Origin: Paenibacillus sp. Soil787
GTDB lineage: Bacteria; Bacillota; Bacilli; Paenibacillales; NBRC-103111
Direction: 5' to 3'
Assembly: GCF_001429545.1 (NCBI RefSeq)
Contig: NZ_LMSP01000001.1
Span: 539,189 to 603,188 of the forward strand
DNA length: 64,000 nucleotides
A program made the position numbers and the translations under genes. Shown here one piece after another: positions 9,543 to 18,744 of the stretch (its first letter is position 1; each line of letters begins with the position of its first letter). Below the pieces are notes generated by a model. That model saw only the letters and a program-made list of their open reading frames with translations. It was not told the origin of the DNA and did not search any database.

Positions 9543-9728
9543 TTATATCATTTTCGGGACAAGGATACAGCCGATGAAGTAAAGCAGTGTGATGGTCCCG
9601 AAGCTGCACAGAGCAGCCAAAACAAGGATTAGACGAATAATGGTTGAATTAACTCCGAGCCATTCAGCAAGTCCTCCGCAAAGGCCGGTTAATTTACTGT
9701 CTGTAGTGGATCTGAATAATTTGTTCAT
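9543..9728 (-). CDS. PspC-domain small membrane protein
   Basis: 61 residues; ATG preceded by GAGGAG at proper distance. It reads as a bare PspC domain: MNKLFRSTTDSKLTGLCGGL followed by AEWLGVNSTIIRLILVLAAL and a second hydrophobic segment ending VPKMI. PspC-type proteins act in envelope stress responses; small stand-alone versions are common in Bacillales. It stands alone between two strong terminator-like regions. Confidence 0.9.
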   Translation of the reverse strand: MNKLFRSTTDSKLTGLCGGLAEWLGVNSTIIRLILVLAALCSFGTITLLYFIGCILVPKMI

Positions 9729-10126
9729 ATAATAAGTCTCCTCTCAAATGTAAGCAATGTCTGCTTCGTTCTTATGTCTTTATTGTAGCTTCTTCGAACT
9801 TCAACGAAAACGGACCACCGACGGTTATGGAAGCTGTACTAAAGTCGGGGAAGCTACAGTACTTAAGGGGAGTTTGGGCTGAATGGAGTGATTATCAATC
9901 TCAGGATAGGGTAGTGGATTCGATTTAATAACAACACCTTAGTGTTAAGTAAATTTGTTAAACTTATTAAGTGTGAAATTTATTCAAAGGAAAAGTATCT
10001 GAAGATGGATAGGGAGGGAACTTCCTTATAAGTTTTACAATTTTATACCATACTAAATAGAAAGTCGCAATTTGCGACTTTCCTATGATTTAATCTATGA
10101 GAAACTTATAAATGGCTGTTCACGAA
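9729..10126. other. Gene-free 398-bp gap with a perfect palindrome
   Basis: No credible reading frame. The only clear structure is GAAAGTCGCAA (10060-10070), one T, then TTGCGACTTTC (10072-10082), a perfect 11-bp inverted repeat. It lies downstream of the TetR gene and may end its transcript, though no strong T run follows on the minus strand. The PspC promoter should lie at the left end. Confidence 0.5.
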
Positions 10127-10708
10127 TCACAAAATAGATAAAGCCACATTCACAACATCCTGCAGAGATTGGCGATCTGAAGCAGTTTTGCCCATTACAT
10201 AAAGGCCGTTGCGCGTATTAACCAAAAACCGTGAAAGCTCGCGCAGCGTATGGTGGAACTTCATTTTCCCATCTTTTTGCGCCTTCAACAGAAATTGATA
10301 AAATCGGGACTCCATATCGAGGTTATAAGCTTCAACCCTACTGGCGATACCGGGATCGATTGCTGCCAGTTCCATGGCCGTATTTGCTATAAAACATCCC
10401 CTTCGTTGCGTACCGTTACCCAAGGCACTGTCGATCACCTTTTCAAAGAAACGGGAAAGCACCTCTTTAGGAGAACCTTCTTCCTCTAAGATGGAAGAAA
10501 GTCTATATTTGGGAACTTGACGGAACCGATCCAGGCAGGTCAAGAAAAATTGATTTTTATCTCCGAACGTATCATACAGGCTCCCGCGGTGAACACCCGT
10601 CTGTTCCACGAGGTCTTGAATAGAAGTTCTTTCATAGCCTTGCTGCCAAAATAGTTCCATGGCTTTATCTAATGCGAGTTCTTGATCAAATTCTTTGGGT
10701 CTGGGCAT
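10127..10708 (-). CDS. TetR-family transcriptional repressor of the divergent efflux gene
   Basis: 193 residues. The N-terminal HTH reads ALDKAMELFWQQGYERTSIQ followed by DLVEQTGVHRGSLYDTFGDKNQF, a classic TetR_N helix-turn-helix (about residues 10-55). The C-terminal ligand/dimer domain resembles the TetR_C_6 type. It is transcribed away from the MFS transporter at 10891; the shared 182-bp intergenic region holds two near-identical inverted operator-like sites. The expected role is repression of itself and of the pump until a toxic ligand binds. Confidence 0.92.
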   Translation of the reverse strand: MPRPKEFDQELALDKAMELFWQQGYERTSIQDLVEQTGVHRGSLYDTFGDKNQFFLTCLDRFRQVPKYRLSSILEEEGSPKEVLSRFFEKVIDSALGNGTQRRGCFIANTAMELAAIDPGIASRVEAYNLDMESRFYQFLLKAQKDGKMKFHHTLRELSRFLVNTRNGLYVMGKTASDRQSLQDVVNVALSIL

Positions 10709-10738
10709 AAGATAACCTCCTTAAGGATAGTATAATTA

Positions 10739-10758
10739 TTTAAGAACGATTAGTCAAA
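10739..10758 (+). promoter_or_regulatory. TetR operator candidate, site 1 (repressor side)
   Basis: TTTAAGAACGATTAGTCAAA. Its reverse complement matches site 2 at 10838-10857 in 18 of 20 positions. It lies 31 bp upstream of the repressor start. Confidence 0.7.
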
Positions 10759-10837
10759 ATAAATAGCTAATATTCTTTGGGAATTGAATCGGTACGGGCC
10801 TAAAAAAAAGAATATATCCTCATATCCAAATATTATA

Positions 10838-10857
10838 TTTGACTGATCATTCTTAAA
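10838..10857 (+). promoter_or_regulatory. TetR operator candidate, site 2 (pump side)
   Basis: TTTGACTGATCATTCTTAAA, inverted copy of site 1, centred on TGATCA with partial dyad symmetry as usual for TetR operators. It lies 34 bp before the MFS start. Confidence 0.7.
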
Positions 10858-10890
10858 TGGCGTATAGTTGGGCTTAGAGGAGGGTAAACA

Positions 10891-12267
10891 ATGACGTTTA
10901 AGATAAAGAACATTTCTAACCATGTGAAAGATCAAGGTGTTATGAAAGAGGGTGTGGTTACCCTTCTACTCGGTATAACGATCGTACTCGTCATCATGAA
11001 TACGATGATGTTTAATTTGGCTTTACCTGCTGTTTCAAAAGATTTCCATCTGTCTGCTTCATCTACATCGTGGATTGTAACAGGTTACTCCATTGTTTTC
11101 GCGATGGCATCCATTACGTATAGCCGATTAGCTGATTTCATTCCAATCCGAAGGCTATTTATTATAGGAATTTTATTTCTCAGCCTAGCGGCAATCGCCG
11201 GATTGTTCAGCCACAATTTTATCATGCTGCTAATCGTCCGGATTCTGCAAGCAGCCGGGGCAGGTTCAATCCCTGCCTTGTCCCTAAACTTGATTTCCCG
11301 GTATGTTCCGGTTGAGCGGCGGGGTAAGGCGATGGCTATGATCATGTCTTCCATATCGCTAGGTCTTGGATTAGGCCCGGTTGTCGGTGGAGCCATTGTC
11401 GAATACTTAGGCTGGCATATTTTGTTCATCGTGACGGCTGTTACTTTGCTATTAGTGCCTTTCTTTGTAGTTCTCATTCCTAAAGAGGAGCCGCGTAAAG
11501 GGTCCTTTGATGCTCTAGGCGCACTATTTATTGGCGTTGGAACGACAGGACTCCTGCTTTTCTTAACCAACCATTCATGGTTCATGCTGATGATTGGGCT
11601 TATCGCGCTTGCTTTATTTATCGTCCGCATTCGTTCGGTTAAAGAGCCTTTCGTACTCCCATCGCTATTCAAAAATCGGTCTTTTCTCATTCTAGGAGCA
11701 GTAGGAATCGCGGCTTATCTCTCTAGTTTTGCAACACTATTCCTAATGCCGCAAATCCTTGTTAAACAGTATGGCCTAAGTGCTATTCAAGCTGGACTTG
11801 TGATTTTCCCAGGTTCGATATTAGCCGTATTCGTTTCCGGGCGGGTTGGGCGTATCATTGATGCGCGTGGAAACAACACGATTATCAGATTTCTTCCGTT
11901 GTTCCTTCTCGCATCTGTCATTTTGTTCGCCTTGTTCGAAGGAACTTCATTTGTTTCGATTATGTTGATTTACATGCTAATGAGTGTTAGTATCACGATT
12001 TTGAATAGCAGTGTATCCAATGAAATGTCTAGAATACTGCTGCCTTCGCAGATTGGCTCTGGACTCGGTCTGTTTCAGCTTCTTCAATTTTTTAGCGGAG
12101 CCTTCGGTGTCGCTATATCAGCCAGTGCTCTTGTTTGGCAGAAAAACATTCCTCCAGCGAATGCTTATAGCAATATCTACTGGGGACTGGCAGTGGTTGT
12201 CATTTTATCCATCGGTTGCGCGATCGGGTATCTCAGATTAACAGTAAGAAAACCCCAAATTGCATAA
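10891..12267 (+). CDS. MFS drug efflux transporter, DHA2-like
   Basis: 458 residues; ATG preceded by GGAGGG. Hydrophobic segments run throughout. The TM1 region NTMMFNLALPAVSKDFHLS and the loop RLADFIPIRRLF (MFS motif A variant) are typical of drug:H+ antiporters, as is the motif-C-like GLGLGPVVGGAIVEYLGW. The neighbouring divergent TetR repressor and paired operators support an inducible exporter of a toxic compound. A terminator follows at 12281. Confidence 0.9.
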   Translation: MTFKIKNISNHVKDQGVMKEGVVTLLLGITIVLVIMNTMMFNLALPAVSKDFHLSASSTSWIVTGYSIVFAMASITYSRLADFIPIRRLFIIGILFLSLAAIAGLFSHNFIMLLIVRILQAAGAGSIPALSLNLISRYVPVERRGKAMAMIMSSISLGLGLGPVVGGAIVEYLGWHILFIVTAVTLLLVPFFVVLIPKEEPRKGSFDALGALFIGVGTTGLLLFLTNHSWFMLMIGLIALALFIVRIRSVKEPFVLPSLFKNRSFLILGAVGIAAYLSSFATLFLMPQILVKQYGLSAIQAGLVIFPGSILAVFVSGRVGRIIDARGNNTIIRFLPLFLLASVILFALFEGTSFVSIMLIYMLMSVSITILNSSVSNEMSRILLPSQIGSGLGLFQLLQFFSGAFGVAISASALVWQKNIPPANAYSNIYWGLAVVVILSIGCAIGYLRLTVRKPQIA

Positions 12268-12280
12268 GAATTTATGGTGA

Positions 12281-12319
12281 AACCAGTCCAACACTTATTT
12301 CGTGTGACTGGTTTTTTGT
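12281..12319 (+). terminator. Terminator of the MFS gene
   Basis: AACCAGTC (12281-12288) pairs with GACTGGTT (12306-12313), with an inner ACAC/GTGT pairing and a TTTTTTG tail. Confidence 0.85.
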
Positions 12320-12431
12320 TATTCGGGTCGTAAAGTCTTTGATTTGGGGAGCTCGATTCACAGCAGGAGAAGGGAATAACCTCTGAATAAAGAAATAATC
12401 ATTAGCAGGTATTCTAAACTGGAGGCTGATC

Positions 12432-14669
12432 ATGGGAAAAACGTTATTTAAACGGCTGCTGCTTTCGTATATACCGATCTTTTTTATCGTTGTCACGTTT
12501 ACGTTTTTCGTATTTTTTCAACTGCTTAGCGAGCAAAGCCGGAAGGAAGCGCTGAACGCCAACAAAATGCTGTCCCTGCAGGCAATGCGCCTGATCGACA
12601 CCTCCCTGAAAGCGATTGACAATATGGTGATGACCGAATCGATTAACAATAAGCAATTGATTGATTTCTTTAATAATGACGCAAAAGATAACGTTTACAT
12701 CAACATAAGTGCGGTAAAAAAAATGCAGGATATGATCACTTCCTATCCCATTATCGATTCGATCTATTTGGTGCGCTTTGAAGATAATTTCGTTCTCAGT
12801 AACGCGACAAGCGATCAACTCAGCAATTATAAGGATGAGCCGTTCATTAAACGGGCCATGGTTCCGCAACTGTCCAAGCACTGGACGGGTGTTAGAGACT
12901 TTGAGCAGTTTGAGGTGAAAGGCAGCAAGCCTGTTGTCAGTCTGGTCCGAGGAGCGCCGTTCATAACGAGCGAGAAAGGAATGATCGTTGTCAACGTGGC
13001 GACCGATTCTCTGCAAAAAAATATCGCCGACTTGTACGATTCGAAAGCTAGCTTTATCGGGGTCCAGGACGCGACAGGCAACGAGTTGTTTAAGGATCCG
13101 AACTCTAAGGAACAAGCAAAGGTATTCTCCAATTACGTATCGAGCTATACGGGATGGTCCTTTCAAAGCGGACTTGTCAACGGTAAGGTATTTCATATCG
13201 TCTCCTCGCTGTATAACGTGTGGTTTATTATCGGGATCGCGATGATTGTGTTTGGATTCATATGGCTCGTTTATGTGACTAGACGCAATTCGAAACCGCT
13301 TGAGCAGATTGTAGCGCGTATTCGCGGTTACCGTCTTCCACTATCGGGTAGTGTGTCCAAGGAGGGCGGCGACGAGTTTTCGTTCATCGAATCGGCGCTC
13401 GTCAATATTATTGAGCAGTCCAATCAGTATCAGCAAAAGCACAAAGAAGACATGCATCTTCGAACAAGGTACTTGTTTCATCAGCTCATTGAAGGCGGTT
13501 CGGGCTTAACGATCGAGGAATGGATGGAAGAAACGAGCAGTCTGCAGCTTCCGCGCCCTTCCGATGGACAAGTGGTACTTGTGATCGAAATGGATAAATA
13601 TAATGACTTTTGCCGTCAATACTCACGCATAGATCAGAATCTGCTTAAATTTGCGCTTCGCAGTGTCATACAAGAGCTTGCCCCCAAGCATGAGCTCGAG
13701 CTGTGGGCAGAGTGGACTTCCGCGTCACATCTCAGCGTCATGGTGTTCGTCGACAGCGAGGAGGAGGCTAGCGAGCATTCTGCGATTCTCGAGCTTTTTG
13801 AGAGCGTTCGTGTTTGGACGCAGGATAACCTGAAGTTTACGGTAACGATCGGTATCGGCGAGCAGGTTGTACAACTTTCCGATGTTGCAAATTCGTACAA
13901 AGAGGCGCTTACAGCGCTGAAACACAAAATTGTGCTCGGGGAAAACCGGCTCATTACAAGCAAGGACATCGCAAATCACGGTCAAGATGAGGTGTTCTCG
14001 CATCTGAACGCGATTCGATCCATTGTTCATTCGTTCAGATTGCTTGAAGAAGAATGGAGGACGAAGTACGACGAGCTGTTTGGCGAAATGAAACTGGGGC
14101 TGCTGACGAAGGACGAAATTACGAATCTGATGAATTATCTTATTTACTATTTGGGCCGGGAAATGACGGGAATGACGAAAGAGTTTCAAGAAATATGGGT
14201 ACGGGACGGTTTGCCGAAGCTTAGTGAAACGATTGATAATTGCCATTCTCTCGATCAAATGCGGGAGGAGACTTTAGCCGTGCTGAATAGTCTGGGCACC
14301 GTTTTGCAGGAAGCGCAGGAGCAGCGTCTGCATGCTGCTACGATTCGCGATATGCGGAAATTCATCGAAGAGCAATACGCTAATCCGAATATGTCGCTTG
14401 AATATCTCAGTTCAAACTTCAACATCAATGCCAAATATGTAAGTAAACTGTTTAAGGAAGAGACCGGACAGAAGTTCGTCGACTTCCTGATCGATATCCG
14501 CATGCAGGTTGCACAAAGTCTCCTTGCGGAATCGCATGCTTCCATGCAGGAGGTAGCCGAGCAGGTCGGTTATACGAGTGCAATTTCATTTAGTCGCGCG
14601 TTCAAGAAAGTGGTCGGGTGCTCCCCTAGCGAATTCCGCGAGGAAGCGGCACGCAGGCAGACTGGGTGA
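12432..14669 (+). CDS. Membrane-bound AraC-family regulator (Cache-like sensor fused to HTH)
   Basis: 745 residues; ATG preceded by GGAGGCTGATC. Transmembrane segments at about 10-33 and 262-283 bracket an extracellular sensor domain. A short HAMP-like stretch and a cytoplasmic region related to the middle part of YesN-like regulators follow, then two AraC helix-turn-helix motifs (about 640-745) ending VAEQVGYTSAISFSRAFKKV. There is no kinase or receiver domain, so it appears to couple outside sensing directly to DNA binding. Its likely target is the transporter operon starting at 14892. Confidence 0.9.
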   Translation: MGKTLFKRLLLSYIPIFFIVVTFTFFVFFQLLSEQSRKEALNANKMLSLQAMRLIDTSLKAIDNMVMTESINNKQLIDFFNNDAKDNVYINISAVKKMQDMITSYPIIDSIYLVRFEDNFVLSNATSDQLSNYKDEPFIKRAMVPQLSKHWTGVRDFEQFEVKGSKPVVSLVRGAPFITSEKGMIVVNVATDSLQKNIADLYDSKASFIGVQDATGNELFKDPNSKEQAKVFSNYVSSYTGWSFQSGLVNGKVFHIVSSLYNVWFIIGIAMIVFGFIWLVYVTRRNSKPLEQIVARIRGYRLPLSGSVSKEGGDEFSFIESALVNIIEQSNQYQQKHKEDMHLRTRYLFHQLIEGGSGLTIEEWMEETSSLQLPRPSDGQVVLVIEMDKYNDFCRQYSRIDQNLLKFALRSVIQELAPKHELELWAEWTSASHLSVMVFVDSEEEASEHSAILELFESVRVWTQDNLKFTVTIGIGEQVVQLSDVANSYKEALTALKHKIVLGENRLITSKDIANHGQDEVFSHLNAIRSIVHSFRLLEEEWRTKYDELFGEMKLGLLTKDEITNLMNYLIYYLGREMTGMTKEFQEIWVRDGLPKLSETIDNCHSLDQMREETLAVLNSLGTVLQEAQEQRLHAATIRDMRKFIEEQYANPNMSLEYLSSNFNINAKYVSKLFKEETGQKFVDFLIDIRMQVAQSLLAESHASMQEVAEQVGYTSAISFSRAFKKVVGCSPSEFREEAARRQTG

Positions 14670-14739
14670 AATTGGTTAAGCGGTAGAAAAGAGTTTGCAG
14701 AGCTTGTTCACCTATCAGTTTCATAATGGTTTTCAAGCA

Positions 14740-14766
14740 GCAGCTCCGGCTAATAACCGGAGCTGC
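14740..14766 (+). terminator. Hairpin after the regulator gene, possible terminator
   Basis: GCAGCTCCGG (14740-14749) pairs with CCGGAGCTGC (14757-14766), a perfect 10-bp stem with a 7-base loop; the T tract behind it is weak. Confidence 0.55.
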
Positions 14767-14851
14767 GCGTATTTATAGCCTATGCGAAAATGGTTAGGGC
14801 CACGATTCTTGTTTCTTGCAGCAGCCTGTATGCGCAATCTAGTATTAGGTT

Positions 14852-14866
14852 ATGCAAGCGCAATCA
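14852..14866 (+). promoter_or_regulatory. Candidate CcpA-binding cre site of the second sugar locus
   Basis: ATGCAAGCGCAATCA fits WTGNAANCGNWNNCW at all fixed positions and lies 25 bp before the first permease start, where binding would block transcription. Confidence 0.55.
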
Positions 14867-14891
14867 GTACAGATGAAAGGAGAAGGAGCAT

Positions 14892-15887
14892 ATGTCAATC
14901 ATTCAAAAGGAAATAAGGACGACCGTACCTCCAAAGATTCGAAAGCAGCATAAAACGGCAATGCCCGGCAGCAAGTCATCTTTTAACATGGTTAGGAAAA
15001 AGATGAAGCGTCACTGGCAGTTATATGTAGTAGTATTGCTGCCGCTGCTTTACTTGGTCATTTTTAAGTACATTCCGATGGCTGGTGTCGTCATTGCTTT
15101 CAAAGACTACAACGTCATCAAAGGCATTTGGGGAAGCCCCTGGGTCGGGTTGAAATATTTTGAACAATTTTTTGAATCGCCGAATTTTTGGTTGTATATG
15201 AAGAACACACTTGGCATCAGTATGTACGGTTTGCTTGTCGGCTTTCCGGCCCCAATCCTCCTGGCGCTGGCTTTGAATGAAATACGCAACGGATTTTTCA
15301 AAAAGAGTGTGCAGATGGTCACTTACGCGCCTTACTTTATTTCGACGGTTATCATGGTGTCCATTCTCATCGTAACACTGTCGCCGAACGTCGGAATCAT
15401 CAGTAAGTTTCTGCAACTGCTCGGCGTGGAAAACACAAACTTCATGGGCATCCCCAGCTTGTTCAAATCGATCTATGTCTGGTCGGATGTTTGGCAGTAT
15501 ACCGGTTACGGAGCCATCATTTATATAGCGGCTCTGTCAGGCGTTAACCCTGAACTGTATGAATCGGCTAAAGTGGATGGGGCGTCCAGACCGCAGAAGA
15601 TCATCCATATCGATATCCCAAGTCTTATCCCGGTTTCCGTCATCCTGCTTATATTGAATTTAGGCAACATTATGAAGCTTGGCTTCGAAAAAATATATTT
15701 GATGCAAAATCCACTCAACGTCAGCACTTCGGAAGTCATTTCGACCTATGTGTACAAGGTGGGGCTGCTTAGCTCCAGCTTCAGCTTCTCAGCAGCAATC
15801 GGCTTCTTCAATTCAGTTATCAACCTGATTCTTCTCGTTGGTGTCAACTATATAGCCAAGAAGCTGTCCAATTCGAGCTTGTGGTAA
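14892..15887 (+). CDS. LplB/YteP-type ABC transporter permease
   Basis: 331 residues; ATG preceded by AAAGGAGAAGGAG. A basic N-terminus of about 40 residues precedes hydrophobic segments, with the signature YIPMAGVVIAFKDYNVIKGI and an EAA loop (ELYESAKVDGASRPQKIIHIDIPSL). This subfamily imports complex or uronic oligosaccharides together with a YtcP-type partner and a large YtcQ-type lipoprotein, both present downstream. No ATPase gene is nearby. Confidence 0.93.
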   Translation: MSIIQKEIRTTVPPKIRKQHKTAMPGSKSSFNMVRKKMKRHWQLYVVVLLPLLYLVIFKYIPMAGVVIAFKDYNVIKGIWGSPWVGLKYFEQFFESPNFWLYMKNTLGISMYGLLVGFPAPILLALALNEIRNGFFKKSVQMVTYAPYFISTVIMVSILIVTLSPNVGIISKFLQLLGVENTNFMGIPSLFKSIYVWSDVWQYTGYGAIIYIAALSGVNPELYESAKVDGASRPQKIIHIDIPSLIPVSVILLILNLGNIMKLGFEKIYLMQNPLNVSTSEVISTYVYKVGLLSSSFSFSAAIGFFNSVINLILLVGVNYIAKKLSNSSLW

Positions 15888-15958
15888 CAGACGGAGCCGC
15901 AAGCACCCGATGTTGCGCACAATTTCGGAGCGTCAGTCTGCAGTAAGGAGGATCATTT

Positions 15959-16858
15959 ATGTTAAAAACGACAACGATTCGGGAATCAAAGGGCGACCGG
16001 TTGTTTCTGCTCGGCATCTACATGCTATTAACAGTGGTGCTGATCGTCGTCCTGTTCCCGCTCATTTTCATCATCAGCTCATCGTTTAGCTCACCGCAAG
16101 CGGTCGTATCCGGTAAGGTATGGTTGTTTCCAGTCGAGTTTACGCTTGAGGGCTATAAAGCGGTGTTCCGGAATCCGCAAATCGTATCCGGTTACATGAA
16201 TTCGCTTATTTATGCAGTCGCTGGTACGGCCGTCAACGTTGCATTGACCGTAATGCTTGCTTATCCGCTAGCCCGAAAAACGTTCTATGGCCGCAATTTT
16301 ATTATGGTACTCCTAGTCATCACGATGATGTTCGACGGAGGGCTTATCCCGTTCTATCTGGTCGTGAAAAACCTGCATTTGCTCGATTCTCGCTGGGCGA
16401 TGATCTTGCCGGGAGCGATGGCGGTGTTTCAGGTTATTGTCGCCCGCACCTTTTTCCAGACAACGATTCCCGATGAGATCGCCGAAGCTGCTGAACTCGA
16501 CGGGTGCAGCGACATCCGGTTCATTACCAGTATCGTGCTTCCGCTCTCCAAACCGATTCTGGCTGTCCTAACGCTGATGTATGCAGTCGGCCATTGGAAC
16601 GCTTACTTCGATGCCTTGATTTTCCTGAAATCGCCGAATTTATTCCCTTTGCAAATCGTGCTGCGCAACATTCTGATTCTGAACACGATCGATCCGACTA
16701 TGGTGTCCAAAGTCGATCAAATGTTGGCTCAGCAGGGGCTGAAGGACTTGCTCAAGTATTCGCTTATCGTTGTTGCGAGTGCCCCCGTACTGATCATATA
16801 TCCGTTCGTGCAGAAGCATTTTGTGAAGGGCGTCATGATTGGTTCATTGAAAGGATAA
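15959..16858 (+). CDS. YtcP-type ABC transporter permease
   Basis: 299 residues; ATG preceded by AAGGAGG. Typical features are SSSFSSPQAVVSGKVWLFPV near the N-terminus, an EAA loop (EIAEAAELDGCSDIRFITSIVLPL) and the C-terminal FVQKHFVKGVMIGSLKG. It is the second membrane subunit of the transporter whose first subunit starts at 14892. Confidence 0.93.
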   Translation: MLKTTTIRESKGDRLFLLGIYMLLTVVLIVVLFPLIFIISSSFSSPQAVVSGKVWLFPVEFTLEGYKAVFRNPQIVSGYMNSLIYAVAGTAVNVALTVMLAYPLARKTFYGRNFIMVLLVITMMFDGGLIPFYLVVKNLHLLDSRWAMILPGAMAVFQVIVARTFFQTTIPDEIAEAAELDGCSDIRFITSIVLPLSKPILAVLTLMYAVGHWNAYFDALIFLKSPNLFPLQIVLRNILILNTIDPTMVSKVDQMLAQQGLKDLLKYSLIVVASAPVLIIYPFVQKHFVKGVMIGSLKG

Positions 16859-16978
16859 CGACTTGGCGGCCAAACAGCCCATTTCACATGAAAGGTGGTG
16901 GTGAGTTCGTCGTGCAGCTTAGATTACTTCCTTTGGGTTCAAATGGCAGGGTTCGATAAAATGGGAGGAGTCATTTAT

Positions 16979-18673
16979 ATGAAAAAATGGAATAAAGCTT
17001 ACACGGGTACGATGGGGGTAGCTCTGAGCTTTTCGCTCGTTTTGAGCGCTTGCAGCACAGAATCCGATAAGCCTGCAGCAAACACACCTTCAACCAGCGC
17101 GCCCGTCGCGACCGATGTGTTCTCACCAGTAGGACAATACCCGATCGTAAAGAAACCGATGACGATTAAAATGTTTGCACCTCAGCTCGCCAGCATCGAG
17201 AACATGGAGACCAATACATTTACGAAATACGTTCAGGACAAGACGAACATTCAAATTAAATGGGATCTCGTACCTGACAAAGCGCTTAACGACCGCAAAC
17301 AACTCATGCTGGCAAGCGGAGATTATCCGGAAGTGATTCTACATGGGTCCTTGACCAAAGATGAGCAGATGAAGTACGGCAAGCAGGGCGTGTTTATTCC
17401 GCTGAACGATTTGATTGATAAATACGCGCCGAACTTCAAGAAAGCGATGGCCGATCTGCCTTATCTGAAGAGCTCCATCACGGCACCGGATGGCAACATT
17501 TATGCGCTTCCGCAAATAAACGAGTGCTATCACTGCAACTACGCACAGAAGCTTTGGATTAACCAATCATGGCTCAATAAGCTCGGGCTGAAAATGCCGA
17601 CAACGACGGATGAGTTTTACGAAGTGCTTAAAGCATTTAAGGAAAAAGATCCGAACGGCAACGGTAAAAAAGACGAAATTCCGCTTACGGGTTCAGACGA
17701 CATGTGGGCAGGCAATATCTCCTCCTTTTTGATGAATTCGTTCATTATCGACGACCAAGTAGACAAAGACAGCGGCACGTTCCTCCAGTTGAAGGACGGC
17801 AAAGTGGACTTGTCCGCCAATAAGGCAGAATGGAAGCAGGGACTGCTGTACCTGAACAAGTTATATAAGGAAGGACTAATCGATCCAGCGTCATTTACGC
17901 AAAATTCCGACGCGATTCAGCAGCTCGGCAACCGCCAGGACGCAAATGTGATGGGAGGCATTACTACAGCTTTGATCAGTTACGCGCACTCGCCGGACGA
18001 AAAGCACCCGCGCCATAAAGAGTATGTAACCGTCCCTCCGCTCAAAGGGCCGAACGGTGTGCAGCAAGCAGGGTATTTTGCGGGAGTGGGCAGCTCGCAG
18101 ATGGCGATTACGAATAAAGCGACGAAAGAACAACAAATTGCCGCAATCCGTTTGGCCGATTATTTGTACACGGAAGAAGCGATCGTGCTTGAAGAGCACG
18201 GTCCGGAAGGTCAAGGGTGGCGCAAAGCGAAGGACGGAGAGCAGGATATGAACGGCAAGCCGGCGAAATATGCGATTATTCCGAATGCTGATACCAAAAC
18301 GACGCACAATGATGGTTGGGAACAGATTGGTCCGTCTCTCCGCACATTCCAATACCGCGATTCGTGGGCAGCCCTTCAAGATCCGCTTGCTGAAGGCGCA
18401 TACGAAGTTCGACTGAAGCGTGAGTCGGCGAAATATGAACCTTTCCAATCGAAGCAAATGTACCCGTCCAGCGTGTTCATCGCACTGGAAGATGCGGAAG
18501 TGGCAGCCCAATTGAAAACGACAATTCGCGATTACATTAAGTCCAACATGGCGCAGTTCATTACGGGCAGTAAAGACATCGAGAAAGATTGGGATAGCTA
18601 TGTAAAAGGTTTTGACGGCCTGCAGCTAGGCAAGTATATCGATATTTATCAAAAGGCGATTGCCAAAAAGTAA
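16979..18673 (+). CDS. YtcQ/LipO-type extracellular solute-binding lipoprotein
   Basis: 564 residues from the ATG at 16979, placed behind GGGAGGAG; the frame extends further 5' but without a signal or ribosome binding site. The signal peptide ends in the lipobox VLSAC, so the mature protein is lipid-anchored. The body is the large family 1 binding fold used with LplB/YtcP permeases, with a calcium-like DPNGNGKKDEIPLTG loop. The stop overlaps an ATG of the next frame (TAATG at 18671-18675). Confidence 0.92.
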   Translation: MKKWNKAYTGTMGVALSFSLVLSACSTESDKPAANTPSTSAPVATDVFSPVGQYPIVKKPMTIKMFAPQLASIENMETNTFTKYVQDKTNIQIKWDLVPDKALNDRKQLMLASGDYPEVILHGSLTKDEQMKYGKQGVFIPLNDLIDKYAPNFKKAMADLPYLKSSITAPDGNIYALPQINECYHCNYAQKLWINQSWLNKLGLKMPTTTDEFYEVLKAFKEKDPNGNGKKDEIPLTGSDDMWAGNISSFLMNSFIIDDQVDKDSGTFLQLKDGKVDLSANKAEWKQGLLYLNKLYKEGLIDPASFTQNSDAIQQLGNRQDANVMGGITTALISYAHSPDEKHPRHKEYVTVPPLKGPNGVQQAGYFAGVGSSQMAITNKATKEQQIAAIRLADYLYTEEAIVLEEHGPEGQGWRKAKDGEQDMNGKPAKYAIIPNADTKTTHNDGWEQIGPSLRTFQYRDSWAALQDPLAEGAYEVRLKRESAKYEPFQSKQMYPSSVFIALEDAEVAAQLKTTIRDYIKSNMAQFITGSKDIEKDWDSYVKGFDGLQLGKYIDIYQKAIAKK

Positions 18674-18744
18674 TGCAAAATATGTTCCGCCTTCGGATCT
18701 GTTATGATTTCAAAGAAATAAAAGAAAGCGAGTGTGGCTCATTC

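Noticed and set aside
12444-13196. 250-residue reverse-strand frame inside the AraC regulator gene
   Set aside because: Shadow of the plus-strand gene; no ribosome binding site and no recognisable fold.
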